Source: Phoronis australis
Taxonomy: Eukaryota; Phoronida; Phoronidae
Direction of reading: 5' to 3'
Length of the DNA stretch: 64,000 nt
Assembly (NCBI GenBank): GCA_002633005.1
Contig: NMRA01000004.1
Span: 1,125,066-1,189,065 of the forward strand
Shown here: one piece after another, positions 1 through 11,600 of the stretch
Numbering within the stretch: the stretch's first letter is position 1
How the letters are laid out: each line of letters starts with the position of its first letter
The notes under the pieces: generated by a model
Seen by the model: only the letters and a program-made list of their open reading frames with translations
Database searches by the model: none
Told to the model about the DNA's origin: nothing
Position numbers and translations under genes: made by a program

Positions 1-752
1 AGACACGACTGATCCATTAGCAGGTGACAGAACGAGTATTGATTGAAATCACCAACAGGGTTTAGTGTACTTTTAACAGAATTAGCCATCATGACGACGA
101 AACGGGAGTTTGCCTTGTTGAGTACTTTTGTCTTGTACTGTACTTTGCCTTGTTGACTATTTTTGTCTTGTACAGTACTTCATTTTTCTATCTCTAATGT
201 CATATATACTTGGCTACAGTCTGCCACATAAACAATCAAATTTAACAACAGTGAAAGTGAAACAAACTTCATGCGCCAATGCCTTATTGCAAACTGATGT
301 CATTCTGACGAGTTTCATGAGTCGTGTGAAATAATCACATCAATTATGTTTTTTGTTCATACCTTGAAATTGTCTTTAATTTGTTGAGGTGATATATTCA
401 GAAACTTCTGACATGCCCCCATATTACAGAAACACCCAGTCCTCACGTGAATGTTATGCAACTGGGCCAGCTGGTCAAACTGTGAACAGAAGATGAACAA
501 CCACAATATCATGTACCTTCTCCACCCTTGACTACAATCGCAGAGTGAGGCATAGTCAGGTTTTTACACTTGAATATGGCATACAAGAAAAACTTGTACA
601 CACATTATCGAGCAATGTCACAATCTTATTACTAGGAATCTACAAGTTGCTGACTGTACTTTATGGCAAAATCTCACCAATTTCGTACAAGAATAATTAC
701 CAAAATTTTCTCCTTCTTCATTGTTACAAATGTCCATCTGGTCGCAGCTATG

Positions 753-870
753 GTCTAGAACTTCAAAATGAAAAAATGTTTTTTTGAGCTACATATCTTT
801 TGCCAAAAGCAAGACAAAACAAAATTTCATTTGTCCCCCACATCATGTCCTAAATTGATGAGATTTTTTA
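753..870 (+). repeat. Partial copy of dispersed repeat family R1
   Basis: The stretch GGTCTAGAACTTCAAAATGA to CATCATGTCCTAAATTG aligns with 52780-52900, where a longer copy is present. The shared core ATCATGTCCTAAATTG is also recognisable, diverged, at 6396-6443 and 40211-40260. All copies are on the + strand. No coding capacity is seen. Confidence 0.65.
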
Positions 871-1215
871 GTAGCTGAAATTTACTTGGACTGTCCGTAA
901 GCAAAACCCACCCCTAAAAAACAGGCCTGTGGGTCACCATTCAGAAAAAAAAAAACAAATATATAGCATGCGCAGACAACTAAAACTTTCTTTGGTTTGC
1001 GTGTTCCCCGAAATGAACACTGTCTGGAAGTGTCTAACAAAAACAAGTCAGATTTATGAGAAACAGGACACAGTAGATTTCAGCATGTTTTGGCTCATCT
1101 ACAAACTAATTAAACTTAACTATGACGCAAACATTGGCCCTCATTCCATGCCACTGTTGCAAGCACATTTCTGTTTATTTCCAAAACTACATCCAGGTAT
1201 ACATTTAGGGTACTG

Positions 1216-1613
1216 TGCATGAAACAGTCCCAAAAAGGGACTTCACTAAGTTCCCTGAGGCTCCTGAGTATTTGCGAACTTGTGAAAACACCAATTGTCC
1301 CTTATTAAACTCTTTTAGTTTCATCTGATCACTAAGTCAACTTTTGGCTTTGATACAAATCGCGAGTGAACTCTACTTTGAATTCTCAATATTAACGAAA
1401 ATATGCAACACCCCTAATTTCAGGACGAAGCCCCTATTCATTTTCAATGAACTCAGGGCTCAGTTATTAGTTATATTATAAGAGAATGACTTTAGTCAAA
1501 GAGAACCTCAAAAATGAAATGATAAAATATTACATCTGTAAGTAAAGAAAGACACAAATAAGCAAAAAAATTATAGAACTTAGTTGAGTCCTTCTTTGGG
1601 ACTGTTTCGTGCA
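1216..1613. mobile_element. MITE copy 1 (398 bp, TGCA-TGAAACAGTCCC termini)
   Basis: The left end reads TGCATGAAACAGTCCC and the right end is its near-perfect inverse (GGGACTGTTTCGTGCA). The interior has no ORF of note and aligns along its length with the copy at 28752-29153. TGCA at both edges may be a 4-bp target-site duplication or part of the terminal repeat. It is non-autonomous, and I cannot assign a superfamily. It sits in MOCOS intron 5. Confidence 0.8.
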
Positions 1614-2366
1614 AAAGGACTCTGAAAAGTAAGAAATATAAACCCAGGGGCTTAACCCCAGGACACTTCAAACACCGTTATTGAACAAATTTTCCCTGGC
1701 AATGTTAACATAATTGTCAAACTTAGTGAAGTCCTGAATAGTTGATGTTATGATAACCAAAAAATCTTAATTCCTGCCTAAAACTTCGCACCATCATTTT
1801 TAATAACATGACCACTGTTTTTGGGAATATTGTCATTTTCCTTTGAACGTGGCAATTTTAAAAGACCTAAATTGTGGCCGACTTCTTGTTTGAACTGTAT
1901 AGTCAAAATGCAGGAAACAATGTCTCGCATTTTTAATTTTCAAGCAAAACAACAGATTTATCGGTGATCAAATTGGCTTTTTAAAACATTTTTAATGTTT
2001 CTACTGTCTGAAAGAAAACTTAAAATTTGAGACTTGGTTCCCATGGCCATAGATCATGTAATAAGTGTGTAAAATTTCATGCAAAAAGGCAAATCGACCC
2101 AATGCACTTCAGAGAAATTAATGTTCAAAAGCGTTGAAAATCAAAATACATGCAAATGGTTGACAAAGACTTCACATGCACTTGAAATCATTAGGCATTG
2201 TACCACAAAAACTTGTATACACGGCGCTTAATCAATAAATTTTAAGAAATTTATCAGTAGCAATGAAAAATATAATTTTACAAAATATCTGAATATTTTT
2301 TCAAATGTCCACAAAGGCTGACAGTTACCTTTAAAAGTGTAAACGTAAAAATATTTGTAAACTAAC

Positions 2367-2643
2367 CGATGCAAATCCCACATAGCTTCCATCAGCCCGC
2401 TTGATGTTGAAGCTTATTATCGGTCCCTGCGTCGTTGAATCTTCAAACGCAGTACTAGCGTACAGCTCCACCACTCTCATGTCGTTGTAATGTCTCAAAC
2501 CATCAAGACTATGGAAGACATATCGCGCCAATGTGAAAGTGTGTTGTGAGATATTCTCTATCCCCCCTGTCAAAACCTGTAGTACATCAAAGCCGTGCTT
2601 AACAGCTAAGATGTCGAGATAGGACACAGTGCCATCTTCAAAT
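2367..2643 (-). CDS. MOCOS: MOCOS exon 5
   Basis: The acceptor is CACTTGCAG and the donor is TCG|GTTAGT; the exon is 277 nt and ends on a codon boundary. It encodes RFEDGTVSYLDILAVKHGFD, then LTGGIENISQHTFTLARYVF, and near its end QGPIISFNIKRADGSYVGF. This is the small C-terminal subdomain of the NifS-like fold. The following family segment, RTGCFCNTGAC with the catalytic Cys, would be in exon 6, which I did not find in the window. Confidence 0.95.
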
Positions 2644-5600
2644 CTGCAAGTGAATATCAGAAACATTATTAACAAAAATAATTTAGCACATTTAATTGTT
2701 AGAGTCTCATGTAAGCAACTACCACATGTGTAGCATTTGCAAATTACAATGAATTTCACTTCGAGCTACTTGGTAACCTTTTTATGTCCTACAGTGTTGT
2801 ATGATAGTTCTGCTCCCTAGATATAATAAAGATAAGACAAGGAACAAAAACAGTAAAAATGTCCGTCAGTTTTATCAATCCACTCCAAAAATCATTTCCT
2901 TAAGTTTATGTAGAACCTTATTGACAAATCTGAACATTTAGCAAATGAATGCAAAATTGTAAAATTTAACTCAGCAAAGGTATATTTCCTGAGGGTAGAA
3001 ATTCTGTAGAATTAGATTTTTTTGACTGTACCCGACCTTCTTTTATTTAGGTCACGTGAATATACCTTTTAAGGGAAATTTAGGGAAAAAGAGAGGTATA
3101 TATCAACACAACAGGATCAATATCATGACCAATTTCATATCATATAAACGTTCAAGATAAAATCTCAAAAACAGTTACAGTTTTCGATTTGTGCAGTTTA
3201 TTTTAACAAAAACCTTATCAGTCCTATTTTCGATGGTCCCTCATGCAATAACGAAACATTTTACATTCAATTTCTAACACCGTATTCGAGACCAGTGCAT
3301 AAAGCATAAGATCTGAAAGTTTCATGTGAATCCGATAAGCCAGTTCTGATATTCTGAAGTTGACCAAAATTGCAAAATTCTCTATGGTCCTACAAAGCCT
3401 ACATTAGCTTTCGAAATTTTCAATTAAAGCGAAACATACCAAAACACTGAAATCTCCTCTAGGGGGCACAGCACTGCCATCAGGCAAATTGGCAGGTGTT
3501 ACCTTCTATTGAATGCAATACAAATCTATGTGCTGAGCATAATGAAAATCTTCCAAGTGCTTTTAACTGATAGATAGGACAGCTGACTCCAGGGCACCCA
3601 GGAAAACAGCCGCTATTTGAGGCGCAGCACCAGCTAGATCTGGCTGACAAATAACACCATTCATCTCCTACCCAATACAAACAGGCACGTTACACTGACA
3701 TTTCTCCAATTCAGATTAAAGAAAATTGTCAATATTATCCATTTTTCATTTTAATGTATTACAGTTTAAATAATGGTTATTTTTTCAGGTTTTCATATTT
3801 TGTATTTTGATCTTTGCGGACAACAAAACTTCCAAAAAATGAAAACGTGGCGGTCTCCAAATTAATTTGTTTGTTTCAGCCGCTTAAACAAAGGCACTTC
3901 GTGCAAAGTGTGAAATTTGGGTCACTGAAAATTCACCTGTCATGAAATTAATGAATGGAATCCTTTTCAAAACGGACTAATTTCCTTGTAGGATGTCAGT
4001 TTCATGTTTAAATGGCTTTGGTATTTCCATCAAAGGACATAAGTAAACATTTTTTCCGTACTTTGAGCACCTCAAACTTTAGTGTTTTGGCTTCCGTACA
4101 AACAATTACACAGCAGTTATCTTTTTTCTTGAATGTATACCTTTCTATGAAATAGGCACAGAAAATAGGGGATCACCAACTTCGTTTTTGAGCTATTTTA
4201 GTTCAAACAGTAAACAATCTAAAACAAAAAGTCTACTCTTTAATAGATTTAAATTTGTCGTTTGAATTAAGTCACACCTGCGTCTACACTTGGGGTTGTC
4301 TATCATTTAGTTTGACGTCATTGTGGAATTTGATCTCGTGTGCTAATATAATTAAATGCCAAAATAACGAAAATCTAATGCGAAATCAACATTTTTCAAT
4401 TTCAATGGCCTTTTTCAAATGAAAAATTATATTTTCCAAAAAGTCATAGTTGGTTCTGGTCTGTTTTTATTCGAATATTGAGTCGGTGGTGTGGTATTTT
4501 TAGCTGCAAACTTTTCCAAAAAAGAAAATCTTCCTAAGTTAGGCAATGATGAGGGCTTTTTCTTTATTCATCGTTTGGCAAATTATGACATCATGAAGAC
4601 TATAGCGCAGATACAAGGGATGGTTACTACTTTAAACAATCCCACTAAATGAAGCAATGCTTAGTAACTTAAAATAGCCTCTAGCGAATGCAAAGCAAGT
4701 CAGCAATGCACCCCTCAACAGAAACACACCTGCCAAGCCCGTAAAAAAAAGTTCAAACAGGCAGCGGCGGCATAGTGAAAGTCAGATACATACAAAGGTC
4801 GTTGTCTGTTGTCACTCTCATGGAAATACACTTGCCAAATATCCAGCAGGGAGAAACAGCTGCGGATGCGAAAAAAGCAAACTGTCACTAGGGGGTGCCA
4901 CAGTAGTGTCCACAAATTGACAACTACGCTCTTCCCAGTAGGACCACATTTACCAATTTTCATATTTTTAGAGTGGTTTGGCTGATAGAGAGATGGACAC
5001 CAAAAACAGACTAAACCATAATAAAAAATGGCTACTAGGAGGCGTACACTACGACAAATCCATCTGAATACGAAAAGGTGTTATTGCCTCATCAGTAGAA
5101 ACTGAATTACCAAATTTCATAAAAATCAAAGGAACTCCAAAAATCTAGAGGAAAACGGAGAAAATAACATTGCTATTAGAGGTCATCCGTTATCACCTTC
5201 ATACAAATAGTTACACTTGTCAAATTTAACAAAGATCCTGCAGATGGTTTAAGAGATATGGCCAGGATGCAGCAAAAACACAACTGCCATTAGGAGGCGC
5301 AACAGTTGTCAGCGCTGTCCAAACAGCATCGTCACATGTCCTCTTTCCATAAAGAACATATAATGTCAATTTTCATAATTATCTTAAGAGTAAGTTGGCT
5401 GACAGAGAAGCGGTCACCAAAAACAGACCAAAAAATAACAAAAATGGCCACTAAATGGCATGAACTACGTCAAATCCATCTGAAAATGGAAAGATGTCAT
5501 CGCCACTTTAATAGAATCTGTCAAGGAATTCCAAAGATAAAGAGGAAAATGGAAAAAATAAAATTGCCACTAGGGGGGGCACAGCGATTGTTGGATCTGT

Positions 5601-8600
5601 CCAAAAGTCGCCGTCACCTGTGGTCACCTTCATATATACACTTGCCCAATTTAACAAAGTTCCTGCAGAGGGTTTAGGAGATGCAGTCATAGATGCAAAA
5701 AAACAACAGAACTGCTACAAGGAGGAGCCACTGTAGTCGGAGCTGTCTGAAAATTATTGTCACCCATTCTCTTCCAAGTAGGAACATAGTTGTCACCCTG
5801 ATAGTGGCTTGGCCTATAGAGGGGAAGACGGCAGAAAACAGACTTAAAATAGTAAAAAATGGCTTCTAGATGGCGCACAATAAGTTGATTCCATTCTAAA
5901 ACAAGAAGGTGGCGTCACTTTCCTAATAGACAACTATTTGCCAAATTTCAAGGAACACCGTACATATAAAAGCAAACATAAAAAAACTAAAATTGCCACT
6001 AGGGGGCACATCGGTAGTTTCATCCATGAAAGGAATGTATCTGCAAAAAATTCATAACATACAGCAAGGGGTTCTGGAGATACAGCAGTGGACACCAGAC
6101 AGTCAGAGATGACGGTATAAATATGTGAGTGCACAAAAAAATTGATGGGGGCAGGCATTTTTAGTGAGTCACAACACATGCCTTAAAGGTGGGTACAGAG
6201 CAGTACCAACTATTCTTTTTTTGCTTTAAGTGCTTTATAATTCACTCAATGTTGCAAAACAATGTCTGCTTTACGGCTTTTTGGCAAACTACGTTGAATC
6301 CCGTTGATACGTAACTGCCTTCAAGTCAACACATGATGATAGCTCCAATACAGAATGTGGGGCTAATTTTTATGAAAAAAAATGACAAAGTACATAAAAT
6401 TTCACTCGTCTATCGTATTGCATCTTAAATAAGTGAGATTTTATCCCAAGATTCACACGATTCAGTGAATAGAGAGGTGCATGCTAGATGTCTAGACAAT
6501 TGACAGCCACGTGTACCCACATGAGAACAGGTGGGTACATGACAATTAGCTCATTATGCATTAACATTAGCATTGTGTTGTAGCAGTACCTGTCAGACAA
6601 AGACTGTCGGTCAACATGAAACTGTTCAGTAGCTACTGAAACAGCAACAGACCCGCCACCAAAGTAGGTCTTGCGCAGTACACTGGCAGCTTCGTTGCGT
6701 ACGAGAAGAGCACCTGGAAATCGAGAGAATCACCGTGACAACCAACAGTCCTTAAAGATTATCAACGTGTTTTATCTCTTACAATGAACTATTTTATGGA
6801 AAGTTAATAATTCCACACCATTTTTTACAGACCCCATGGATGATCTCATTTTCCAAAATCTTAAAAGATTCCCAACAAAAATCTGCAAATCTAACACGAA
6901 GCATTGAAAACATGTTTTTGTTTACATTCACTCCAACAAACACAACATGTCCCGGCATTAATTCTAACTTAGTTATGATGCCATATCATGTGATGCTGTA
7001 CTCTGGCCTAACTCAGTTGCTCAGTAATATTTGTGAGGTCGTGTTTACATAAACATGGCAGGGGGTATTGACTGTTTATGTTCCATAAGTTCACTAATGA
7101 ACTGAATTGTTGAGGTTTTGATATTTGGACCAATAGAATTATGTTCTGTGATAAATAAAATGAAGTAAAACACATTAAATAGGCAGAAAATAAGTAGTTT
7201 GAAGTCATTGGTAATCTTTGAAACGAGCCATAGTATTACTTGAGCAAGTTTGGACGAGCGCAGACGGGAAATTGTAAGTTGAGCTGTCGTCTTCCAATAC
7301 AGTAATTCTTAACCTATGTGGCAGTCAAGTAAAATTTTATCTTTTCAAATTTCTCGACACTTAAAATTGAAAACGTTGCAGTCTATTATTAGCTAGGATT
7401 AAACAATCTAGATGTCATATAACAACACTTGGTAAGAGTTACCATTATTTTTAACACAAGGTTAAATCAGCTTTTGAGAAATGGAAAATTACCATTTTGG
7501 CAATTATTTTCGAGCAAAATAAGTGAAGAACAGCTATAACTATAAATCAGCTTATAACACAGTGAGGTTACAAAATGCTCACCAACCTCACTGGNNNNNN
7601 NNNNNNNNNNNNNNNNNNNNNNNNNNNNNNNNNNNNNNNNNNNNNNNNNNNNNNNNNNNNNNNNNNNNNNNNNNNNNNNNNNNAGGTACAGTACAAAGCT
7701 AAAGTATTCAGACAAGATGACCTGGAATTGTTTGTCACGATGTTGATGTTTACTAGACACCACTTGTTATCTCTGCCCTTCAGTAGAGATTGCTCTCAAC
7801 CAGGAATCAGATAACTACTAATAAACACCAAATGACCTTACGCAGACTCGACCCCCCCTTGTAGAAGAAGTAGGCTAGTTTCACTATCTAGAGAATACTG
7901 CTTAAAAACAAGTTTCAGGGTAGATTCACGTTTTACTGAATGTATCCATCACTTGAAAGAATAATTCTGTGTGGTTCTCTTGTCGCTGCAAATTGAGACA
8001 AATGCAATACACTACTAAACAGGAAGATGGAACCCCGGACAAAACCAAACAATGAAATCCCCTCACCTGCATAGAGTCACCCTTCCTTTCATTTACCCAC
8101 CTGAGACACTACCCGGGAGGTCTAAATACTCATCCGAGACCACACCCGAGAGCAAATACCCACCTGACCTATTAACTAAGAGGGCACAATACCCATCCGA
8201 GCTGGTGGCATGTCACAATTAACCTCCATTATAGACGAGCCCTCCCCCCCAGTATGCACTTAACACTATTTATTATACATAGCGACCTTCTTCTTGCATT
8301 ACCTAGTCCAGTCGGATACCCAAAAATTTTGTAGAATGACAAGCACACAAAATCAGGCAGATATTGGGACAAGTCCAGTGGTGATGTGCACACATACGAT
8401 GCAGCGTCCAACAGAGTATACCAGTTGCCAGGGGATACGCACTTCAGTTGACCCTCTTTTACTTTTGACAACCACTGAAGAGGGTATCTGTATCCCGAAA
8501 AGTTTGACTGCGCCGGCACCGCAAAAAGGTTATTACGCACACACTTGCAAGCAGTGTTATCTGTAGGCCCACTACACGTATGCGGACTGCACATCCAGTG

Positions 8601-11600
8601 AGGCACTTTGGATGGACATTCAGGACTTTGATGAAAGCATCGCTCGGTCAAGTCTTGATCGACGCATATGACACCAGCTCCCTTGGTGTCAGCTATCTCA
8701 CGTAATCCAACCACAGATGTGTGGTTGTCGTCAAGGTAGCACAGGCACCCTTTACAGCTGGCACTGTGATGACCATGCTCGCGGGAGGAGCGCCTATGAA
8801 AGTGAAGGTCTTCATGTGCTGCAGTTTCATGACGTCCAAACACAAAATGGTCACCGACTAATTTCAGAGCTGCAGTTGATCCTGACGTAAATATAACTGA
8901 ATAATCTTCGGGAGTTGTGTTGAAAAAATCCAATATCCTAAAAAACATCAAAAAAACAAGAATGACTTCAGACAAGTTTCACTCAAAACACTTAAAGAAA
9001 CAAAAGCCAAATGAAGTTATCTTGCTTGAAACCACCCTCCATGAACTACACTTAACTTGCTCACACGACAGAGCTCTGATCTATGCTTGCCTGTTTCAAC
9101 TGATTTGAATTTATTAGAACCGACTTCAAATCTTAACATTTTTCCATAAAATACTACAACTTTACAAAAAGGGGAAAATCCCAGTACATGCACAACCCTC
9201 AGACGAAGCTCCTGCTGACACCTTCCAGTTCTTGAGCAGAAGAAAGCCTTCGTCCCAAGCTAGAGTGTTTGTGAGGTAAAACACCCCAATATATTATTGT
9301 TTATACGCAATTATAAATAATTTTAAAATTGCACATTTCTTCGTTATCTGTTGAACAGATGCTGGTTCCCAAATTTCTCTTGAAAGTCGCAAAATCTCCA
9401 GGCCTCATGGTGAGGGTGTTGGGAATATGGGCTCAGCTATTCAGCTATCCATAGGGGTTAATCAAACAATTATCATCTCAACATACAAACCCTTTTTAAG
9501 CTGTGTTTATAGTCCAGCTGGCAGCGACGGATAACTAATAGCAGGGTTGACAAAGACCTGCTTTCACTGACCTTTTATGTCAATCTCGAAAGACCTATTG
9601 TGTGTTAACGAAATTCATGATTTATAACCGTCTGCAAAAGTCTAAGCCACTATGCAAACTACCGTAAACTTGTGGGTTAATGCCCATGCCCGTGTAATTG
9701 CCCATCCGACTTTTGGCAAATTTTCGGTTTAAGCGCCCACTGCTTGGGTAATCGCCCATCCCCTACTTTGTATTAATTTCCACTTAAGTGTTCACCTCTC
9801 GGATAATTGCCCATCCCCAACTTACCAGTTACAGAACATGCGTTTGAACTCGTGCTTTTGTTCACAGCTTTGCTTCAGGCTCCGACTTCCGTGTTTGCGG
9901 AAAGACGGCGTGCTTATACCTGCCTACGATTGTCTCGAAAAGTATGTTTTTCAGCTGGCGTTTGTGGAATAACTCAAGCGCGCAACCACCTTTTTAAACT
10001 TATCAACTGATCTTTTGATAAATTAATATAGGCCTACTCCGTAATTTTTATAGAAGTGACGATAGCCTCCTACGTACGATGTCCTGGTCGTCACCGACGT
10101 AGGTTGTCTAGGTGACAAGTTTTCGAATTACCTAGTCTAAATTTTTTCGTATCAGACACCATTTCCGATGCTTTTTTGACTTCAGCAGATCAAATTTCTT
10201 GAGTGTTTGGTGAGAACAGGTAAAACTTCGAAATATCGCCATGTATTTTCAGACGAAGCACTTGATTTTGCTAGATTTTTTACCCATATTTGAATTGATC
10301 AATTCATCTAACCACCCTCTCATTGTAATTGCACGCATAGACCACGCGATTTTGACAGAATTATTTCCTGGGTCAACTCAGACTTGAATTAATTATTCAC
10401 ACACCCACTCTTGTTGTAATTGCAAACGATTGTATCGGTCAGGAATGAATGGATTGTCCTTGTTTTTAACCCAGTGACAGATAAACTAAACAGTGAATCG
10501 AAAGTTTATCGGGTTTAATATACAGACGACATTAAAAACAACGAGACGGGACCGGAAGGGTTCCAACTAAATACAGTCCTTCGAACACTATCAATACAAT
10601 GGCGCTGGAAACGACATGTAGTCCCGTTCACTGATCTGAAACAGTGCTTGCTGATAGGGTTAGTGGACTGCCATTCATAAAGCTACGTTGTATGACATTT
10701 TGCAGCAAGCTAATATATTTGAAAACATCGGACTTTTTAACAACGTTCTAGCGAAATCACCATTTCATAGTCGAGATCCTGTTTCTGTTTGAGCCATGAA
10801 AAATTTTGTGGTTGTCGGGTCCCACCGTTTGACCAAGTTCCGTGCTCGAATGAACAACCAGTGAGCTTCCCAAGTTCGGCTAAAACTTGGACGTAAGCAG
10901 CCACTGCTGGGGTAATCACCCACCCCCGACTTTCTGCCAATTTTTCGGTTTAAGTGCCCACTGCTTGGGTAATCACCCACCCCCGTCTCAGGGTTTCCCA
11001 ATTTAAGCACCCAGGGCGTTAACCCAGGAGATTACGGTAGTTATCCTCTTCAAGTCCAAACTAGAGCGCATAATTTCTGAAGATGCTGGCTGTTAGTACG
11101 GACATCAAATGAACAACGTTACCTCAATCTCACACAGTCTATGAGCTCGGCAGTACATTTACTCGAGCTGTTTTTGCTGTGTGGATTTCCATATATGTTG
11201 CTCAGCAGATCATGGTGACATCGGTCCAGTTGAGACTTTGCATACAATGTTGCACCAGCATGATCCAAATATATTAAATCTAAAACATGCATTCAAACAA
11301 TAAAACATTAAAACATAAACACACGGTAAACATTCTCTACTTAAGACAGTGAAAAATTATTTTGCTCAAGGTCCCAAATTTTACCAAATTTTGGAAGTAA
11401 GCAATACTGGCTGTCCCAAATTCAAGAATTACAATCAACATCAAATAATCAGACCTCGTTCACAATGAGGACACACAAAAACATTGCCTCGGAGGCTATT
11501 TTCGATGATTTAACCATCTGCCCAGTATATTTTCAGTCTCAGTTGAACCAAAAAACGTTGCGCAATATTTGAGAAATACAATGAAAGTCACTCGTGTCAA

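Larger units (their letters stand above)
1..2366 (-). other. MOCOS intron 5 (partial)
   Basis: This is non-coding sequence downstream of the exon 5 donor. It contains a MITE (1216-1613) and a piece of a dispersed repeat (753-870). The short open segments here show no codon pattern or family motif. Nothing else is recognised. Confidence 0.7.

Noticed and set aside
2331-2759. MOCOS exon 5 as an intact 142-codon ORF
   Set aside because: Residues before RFEDGTV and after GSYVGFAS do not match the family, and consensus acceptor and donor sites lie at 2644 and 2366, so the flanks are intron.
5306-5690. Overlapping open frames on both strands (123 and 60 codons)
   Set aside because: They lie within the CTCF-like tandem array and their peptides follow the repeat unit, not a protein family.
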